From Sinohyriopsis cumingii (Eukaryota; Mollusca; Bivalvia; Unionida; Unionidae): a stretch of 64,000 bases of DNA. The notes under the pieces are model-generated. The model was not told the DNA's origin and ran no database searches. It worked only from the letters and a program-made list of their open reading frames with translations. Numbering within the stretch: position 1 is the stretch's first letter; the number at the start of each line of letters is the position of its first letter. The stretch lies in the NCBI GenBank assembly GCA_028554795.2, contig CM068831.1, positions 29,974,659 to 30,038,658 of the forward strand. The letters are read 5' to 3'. The position numbers were made by a program, and so were the translations under genes. Below are positions 58,330 through 64,000 of this stretch, piece by piece.

Positions 58330-60738
58330 GTTACAGTGGTATGACCGTGGTATCATTATATCCAAGGAGTATAAGGTCATTGTGTGATTTTCAGATTTTG
58401 AAAGTGCAACTCAAATTTATATAAAGTCTTATGGATTTCCTATCCAATCTGTCAAGTGAAAGAAGATATATGAAGGAATCTGAATAAAATGATGCCTAGT
58501 TAACTAAACAATGGCTAATGGACCAAACGCCTCATGGTAAATTTTATTTTTATGGCATTTGTGAAATTAATACTAAGAAGTCATTTTAATATTATACAAA
58601 GATATGCATAATCATCATAATGTTTTCACAAACTTCAAAACTCACTCTGATGGGCATAGGTTCAAATTATTGATTACTATTACTGAAAGCTATCCATTAA
58701 TCTAGCATTTTTAATAATAGCGGTAATATATGCATGTGCACTGTTAGAACAACTAATACATAACTATGGGTACTACTGCTTCAATCTTATTAAAAGCAAT
58801 TTTTCAGTTGTGTCTCACATATACGTTATGAACATTTACAAATTCTTCACGTAGTAGAGTTGGGGTGTTAAAGAAGTAGAACTGGTGGATATTTAGCGAT
58901 GGATTGGAAGGATACAATACATGTGTGTACTACAGACGTGTTTTGCATTAATAATGTCAGGACCAGGACTATTCAAACTGCTACCACTATGGTAATATTG
59001 AAAGACCACAGTGAAGGGGTGCTATCTCTAGCTTCAATGACAAGCCACTTCATATTTTAGTGATTTCTTATATGTGCACATTTTCTTAGTGTGAGTGCAT
59101 TTAATATTCCGATGATTATAATTTCAAATTAACAGTCTATCGTTAATGGAAATGCGACGATGAAATGCGACGATGCTATTTTGAGATTTCTAAATGTCAT
59201 GGACTTTTAGAAGGTAATTATAATAATAAGACTGTCTTGAAATAATAGAATTTTAAAATGAAAATGTTCTCCTTATTATCATACTTTTTACGTCATTATT
59301 TAGCAACTAATGTTTCTAAGAACAAGCAATGTAGCAAAGATGCCACCCAGTCTGGCTTTAAAGGTACGAAAGAAACCAAAGACTACAGCTGAGTAAAGAA
59401 ACCATTGTGCGATTTTTAGGCCCAAAAGCAACGTAATGGATCAAAGTAGGACCACCTTACATCTAATGTATAAAATCTTGAATATATTGTATGTATGAAC
59501 TAAGCACATTAACAAGAACATTTTATAAAGTATTATGATGCAATGACTGTACAAGTGTAGATAACTGATTTTTCTGAAAGTCATTAAGCCTCCAAATGCG
59601 CTTGATAATTTGCTTAACTTTCGGTTTTGAAAAAATTGTAATTGAAGCTTAAAAGTCTCATAAAAGATGAAATTATGTAGTAACAATAATACAATCTTAA
59701 TTATATGACATCATTGCGATTATAAATGCCATTAGTTAAAGGTTCAATTTGGTGAAAATTCTTAATTTGCAAACTGTTGTTGCCTTTTGTAGAGCAACAT
59801 GAGTACATTAAACATTTGTTGCGTTGGTACAAATGACTCCCACTAAATTCGTAAATGATACGCATGCAGATTAGTGAGCGGTTAGATGGTGCAAAATTAC
59901 AGACTCTTTTATATTCCTTGACTTGAACTCACGGTTGGATGGGATGGATGGTGGCGTATCATTTGGTATGGATGTATACTCCCTCTTCTGGTGAAATATC
60001 TGTCTCAGTATGACTTTCTGTTCAGATGCAATGATGATATGATTTTTCAGCTGGTTGCGCTCTATGTTATGCTGGATGCTAGATTAGTAAACTCTTCATT
60101 TATCTCCAAGAGACATCAAAAGAGGTCTTCTGGCGAAGAATCCATATCAATATGAATTTCAAAGTGCAAACATAATCCTCCTTATTTGAACTTAAAAGTA
60201 TGTAAATAATTTTTTAGGTGATTAAAATACATAGTGCTTTTAGAACACTCAAGTTCAGCATTTACTGAACTCAAACTATTGTCCCTGTACTCAATTTCAA
60301 TATAACATATTTGGTAAACCTTTTTCTAATTTTATTACTTGCTGTTGATCATAAGTTACATGACATGTTCCTTACGTTACTTTCCAAAACGTTGAACCAT
60401 GTTCATGTGTAATAACCGGTACTGTTTGTTTCCATCAAGCAAACGTTGTATTGATTACAACTAGGTTTAGCTATTTCATTTGTAATTCTTCAAAACAATA
60501 TGGTTGTTTCTTAAGTTTTATAAATCACTGATAAAAAATGAATTAAATGACTGCTGGGCCATAATGACCATGTATATATCTGACTTGAAACATTTATCTT
60601 GACAGTGTGGATAACGTGGATACATCTGAGCCGGAATTTGACTACACTTTGATTGACATCCACGTATAAAACCCTGATTGGATTGATATTTGCAAACAAA
60701 TCTAGGGCAACTTTCACAGCAAATTTCCATTCTATTGT
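58330..60738. other. Non-coding host DNA
   Basis: AT-rich. No gene, RNA or repeat recognised in about 2.4 kb. Confidence 0.45.
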
Positions 60739-61251
60739 ATGAATATCCCCACATACAAGAATGTCCTGACACCATCTCCCTTTTACCCCTTCCACCTCAA
60801 CAATGACCCAACGTTTTTTATATCTCGGACCCCATCACATGAACAAGGGGAGATACCAATAAAGAATACACTTCTTAAAAAGAATTGCAATAAGATCCAC
60901 CTATTTACTAAGTTAGTTGAACTTCCACCTCACAGTTTAAGAGATGGTTACAGACAGCTCAGAGTAGATATTGTTTGCTCTGGTGTTTTACAGCACAGCA
61001 ACACATTTAATTTAGCTAACATTGATGAACAAAAAAATAACAGTATAAATAGTATGATGTTTGGTTTACATATTCCAGATAAATTTGTGAATCTCTCTAC
61101 ACTGAACTTTAAACCCAAAATCAGAAAGGAAGTACTGTCTGATAGGATGTGGAGGAATCCCCTGGAATATGCTGTGGTGGTCCAGTCACCCTCAGTCCCT
61201 GACTGGCTTCAGAATCTTTGTAAATCATCAAAAGGAATTCATCTTGTTTAA
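60739..61251 (+). CDS. Unidentified 170-codon open frame, possible host exon
   Basis: The longest clean host-like open frame outside the mobile elements. Composition is protein-like and not low-complexity: LPPHSLRDGYRQLRVDIVCSG in the middle and PSVPDWLQNLCKSSKGIHLV at the end, followed by a stop. A candidate splice acceptor (tttcacag) lies about 20 bp upstream of the ATG. It could be the terminal exon of a larger gene, or a retro-copy. I do not recognise the family. A cysteine-rich frame overlaps part of its 5' end on the other strand. Confidence 0.4.
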   Translation: MNIPTYKNVLTPSPFYPFHLNNDPTFFISRTPSHEQGEIPIKNTLLKKNCNKIHLFTKLVELPPHSLRDGYRQLRVDIVCSGVLQHSNTFNLANIDEQKNNSINSMMFGLHIPDKFVNLSTLNFKPKIRKEVLSDRMWRNPLEYAVVVQSPSVPDWLQNLCKSSKGIHLV

Positions 61252-63323
61252 TCATTTGTTCAGCTGAACACGGTTGTCTTGTTGGCTTACGTATACCCCA
61301 ACTGCCGCGGTGCCGCCCCTTTTTGGATCATGTAACGGTTGCTTTCTACAATTTTAGTGTCTCATATTATCACAACCTATTGTTGCAACCGATTTGATCT
61401 TTCTCGAACCTTATTAATGTTTAATGTAACCGATTTTTAAATGACATTATTGTTTCATGCAGCCGTGACTGACTTAAAACCAGTAGAACATAAGAACCAA
61501 ACTAACCTTTTCGTAAATATAGGAGTTAAAATAATATCGCTGGACAACTATTTTGAAATTTTATCTGTAAATAAACATATAGAGCTGTCATGGTATTATA
61601 TAGGTTTGTGGCTGTTTTTTGTGTCTGCTGGAATAGTATGATATTTATGTAATACCAATCCTGGTGGGATCATGAGATTATTTACGATTTATAAATCGAT
61701 GAATGTGGGTACCTCCTTTCCCGCAACAGTTTGGGGGATACAGAGGCCAAATCAGGTAAATTGTTAAAAATGGCATTATGTTTTTGTAGAACTCTTTATG
61801 TAATCACAAGAGAATCATTCGTCAAAGCTGATTTGCACAGTGCCTGAAATATCAGACACAGTATAATATAACTGGAATGGATTACAAATTGTACCTGCAT
61901 ACATAACAATTATATATTGGGATCCTAGACAAGAGGGATCCACTTGAACTGTGATGTTAATGTTAGTGTTTTCTGATATCTTCCTTCCTTTTGCAGGTTT
62001 TCTGGCACTGTCGGGGAGACATTTGTAAATCTATTTTAATAATATGTATATGTGGCTCTACAAACTGGCTATGTTTATACATTGTTTCACATATGGCACA
62101 TGATTATTCATTATTATGTGTAGCAGTTGTGATGTAGAAAAATCATGTTATGGTACATGACCTAAGCATTCTAAAGCAAGGTTGGTACTTGGAGGAAACT
62201 GTTTCCTCAAAAGACAGCTTACTTCCAGCAAAAGACTTTGGGGCCTGAGCACCTGTATTATTCTGCGAGGAAAAACAATAAATTAAGTTTGAAATGCCTG
62301 GACTCCCATTTGAACAGAGATATTGCTCCATACTTGTCGTAGAGCATGTAATTGGTGTAGATAAAAACAAGTTCTCTATCTGATTGTACTGGGTCAGGCG
62401 GGGTAGTTTCTGTTATCTGATATGGAACACAATGTATGTTGTTGTAAGGTTGTATAAGGTCTTTAGACAATCAAGTCTCATTATCACGAATATCCATGAG
62501 GTGTGCTTTTATTCTTGCGTGGAAGTCAAGTGGTTTCATAGCTGCAGACAATTGACTTGTCGTTCTCAAATAAGAAGGGTCTGATAGGTCTTGTCATATA
62601 ACTTTACGGGAATTTATGTTACATTTTGATGCAGAAATTTTGCTCCATTTTCTATACAAAAACTATGTCCTTTCTATTTTTTGCTTGAAATCTTAATTCC
62701 ATCAATAAATGTTCAAAACGGTACGTTCTGTATAAGCCTAAATGACGGACCATGTGAAATATTGTAAGGGATATCTGATTGAAATAACATACTTAGGAAA
62801 CATTTTAGCAAATTGTCCTAAAAATACTTACCTGATCATATTATTAGTCAGACATTACTCTCTGTTACCTCATAATCAAGCTGATCGTAAGAGATGAAAA
62901 ATACCTTTCTATGGATCATATAGAAACAGGGATTTAAGTCTTCCAGATTTCCTCCTGTTTCCACTAGGTGATCAATTGTATACCAGATATAAGCAATTTA
63001 AAAGTGAGCGAAACCTGTAACAGCAAGCTCGGATTTGCGGGATGGGAGGAAGGGATTGATAATGGGATCTGGTAAGCATTTTCATAGCCATATAATTTAT
63101 TAAAAACTTTCCTTTCTCTATCAAATACATTACCGGATGTCTTCAACATTAGAAAAATTGATTGAAGATCAAACACCTCGTGGGATGCAACACTTCGTTA
63201 TTGCCTTACAGTCAAACGTTTATCTGGCTAATCCAGCGAAAGTATCAGTGGCATGCTTAGGGCAGAGGGTGGTCTGTCGTGTACAGGACATGGAAACTGT
63301 GAGTGCAGTTACTTGTGGCCGAC
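61252..63323. other. Non-coding host DNA
   Basis: No supported gene. Small open frames at 61441-61641 and 62384-62584 show no motif. Confidence 0.45.
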
Positions 63324-63344
63324 AATAATAATAATAATAATAAT
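63324..63344. repeat. (AAT)n microsatellite at a LINE 3' terminus
   Basis: A short AAT run that, on the minus strand, forms the ATT-type tail of the adjoining LINE fragment. Confidence 0.8.
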
Positions 63345-64000
63345 GAGGACTATGTATAGCGCCTAATCTTTAGAAGCTCAAAGAATTTTACAACATTAGA
63401 CAACACACATAACATAAAAAAGAACATTTATAATGATATCATTACAAAAAACAAACACCATGAAATTAGAAAACATAAAAAACATGCTGAAAATATTTAA
63501 GGTAGGAAACATTATTAGGTCTTAAAGTTTGTTCTTGCACTCGACATAAGTGAGTTTTAAGAGCACTCTTGAATGGGTTCACTGTGTCTTTGTGCCTAAG
63601 TTCAGTGGGTAATCATTCCACGTTGCTGGGCCCTGGTATGCAAAAGGACTCTGTCCATATGACCTTGTTTTCATAGTGTGAATAATGAGAATACGATTGT
63701 CAGAAGAGGAGCGTAAGTATCTTGCTGGTTTGTACACATGGGTGAGTTCGGATAGGTATGTTGGACTGGAGTCCGTCAGTGAAACGTAGCACAGAGAACA
63801 AATTTTGTGTTTGATTTGGGATCGAATGGATAGCCAGTGTAGGGTATAGAGCATCGGGGAGGTGTGCTCTGATCGTGGTACTCTAAATATGATCCGAGCA
63901 GCTGTGTTTTGAACTTTTTGAAGTTTCTGGAGTAGATATTGAGATGAACCAGACAGAATTGATACCATAGTCCAGTCTTGAAAATACTAATGAACATACA
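63345..64000 (-). mobile_element. CR1-like LINE, 3' part, running off the window
   Basis: The minus-strand frame 63968-63579 carries the C-terminal signature of a large group of animal LINE reverse transcriptases: LQKVQNTAARIIFRV, then LHWLSIRSQIKHKI, SLCYVSL, PTYLSEL, a PARYLRSSS block and ATWNDYPLNL near the end. An overlapping frame (63997-63776) shows a frameshift near its start. The 3' untranslated part runs to the ATT tail at 63324-63344. The RT catalytic core would lie beyond the window. 5'-truncated or broken copies are the norm for such elements. Confidence 0.85.

Noticed and set aside
60511..60795. Cysteine-rich minus-strand frame resembling a secreted peptide
   Set aside because: It lies opposite a better plus-strand frame, has no visible signal peptide, and two overlapping minus frames are equally open. 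Probably chance.

Overview
This is a eukaryotic, almost certainly invertebrate metazoan, genomic window. The background is AT-rich, nearly gene-free and full of microsatellites: (AT)n, (AAT)n, (CA)n, (TC)n and (TTTA)n. It also holds LINE and probable DIRS-like fragments. The exact taxon cannot be fixed from the sequence; a mollusc or similar marine invertebrate would fit. No ordinary multi-exon host gene could be recognised. One 170-codon open frame at 60.7-61.3 kb may be a host exon.

Two large virus-like mobile elements dominate. Element 1 (12274-25600, 13.3 kb) is a decayed Maverick/Polinton (adintovirus-like) provirus. It has about 150-bp terminal inverted repeats and a 5-bp candidate target duplication (AAAAT). 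It carries remnants of a packaging ATPase, a zinc-ribbon/phospholipase A2 protein, a retroviral-type integrase and a protein-primed PolB joined to an SF1 helicase. A virion block on the minus strand holds a membrane-segment protein, a fibre-like protein, an adenain-like protease, a pX/pVI-like minor capsid protein, the double jelly-roll major capsid protein and several small proteins. Nearly every gene carries stops or frameshifts. About 2.1 kb of non-viral DNA, preceded by a THAP-like fragment, sits where the N-terminal part of PolB should be.

Element 2 (35367-50465, 15.1 kb) is the more unusual object. It is a nearly perfect giant palindrome with two 4.7-kb arms around a 5.6-kb unique centre, flanked by TTTTC on both sides. 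Each arm encodes an archaeo-eukaryotic primase, a UL9-like (herpes origin-binding type) SF2 helicase, a third acidic open frame, a small unknown protein, and all or part of a cysteine-rich protein. The centre encodes an intact 1197-aa Polinton-type PolB and two paralogous helix-turn-helix proteins. No capsid protein, protease, packaging ATPase or integrase was seen. It looks like a capsid-less self-replicating element that may borrow an integrase. One arm boundary cuts through a gene, so the present symmetry arose by copying one end over the other.

Around these lie two diverged direct copies of a host segment of about 4 kb (8.16-12.19 and 31.11-34.93 kb), with the two big elements just beyond their 3' ends. 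There is also a nested set of inverted repeats at 50.5-52.7 kb, a degenerate DIRS-like RT/RNase H region at 55.8-58.0 kb, a LINE zinc-finger end at 58.1 kb and a second LINE 3' end at 63.3-64.0 kb. The remainder is non-coding as far as can be read.
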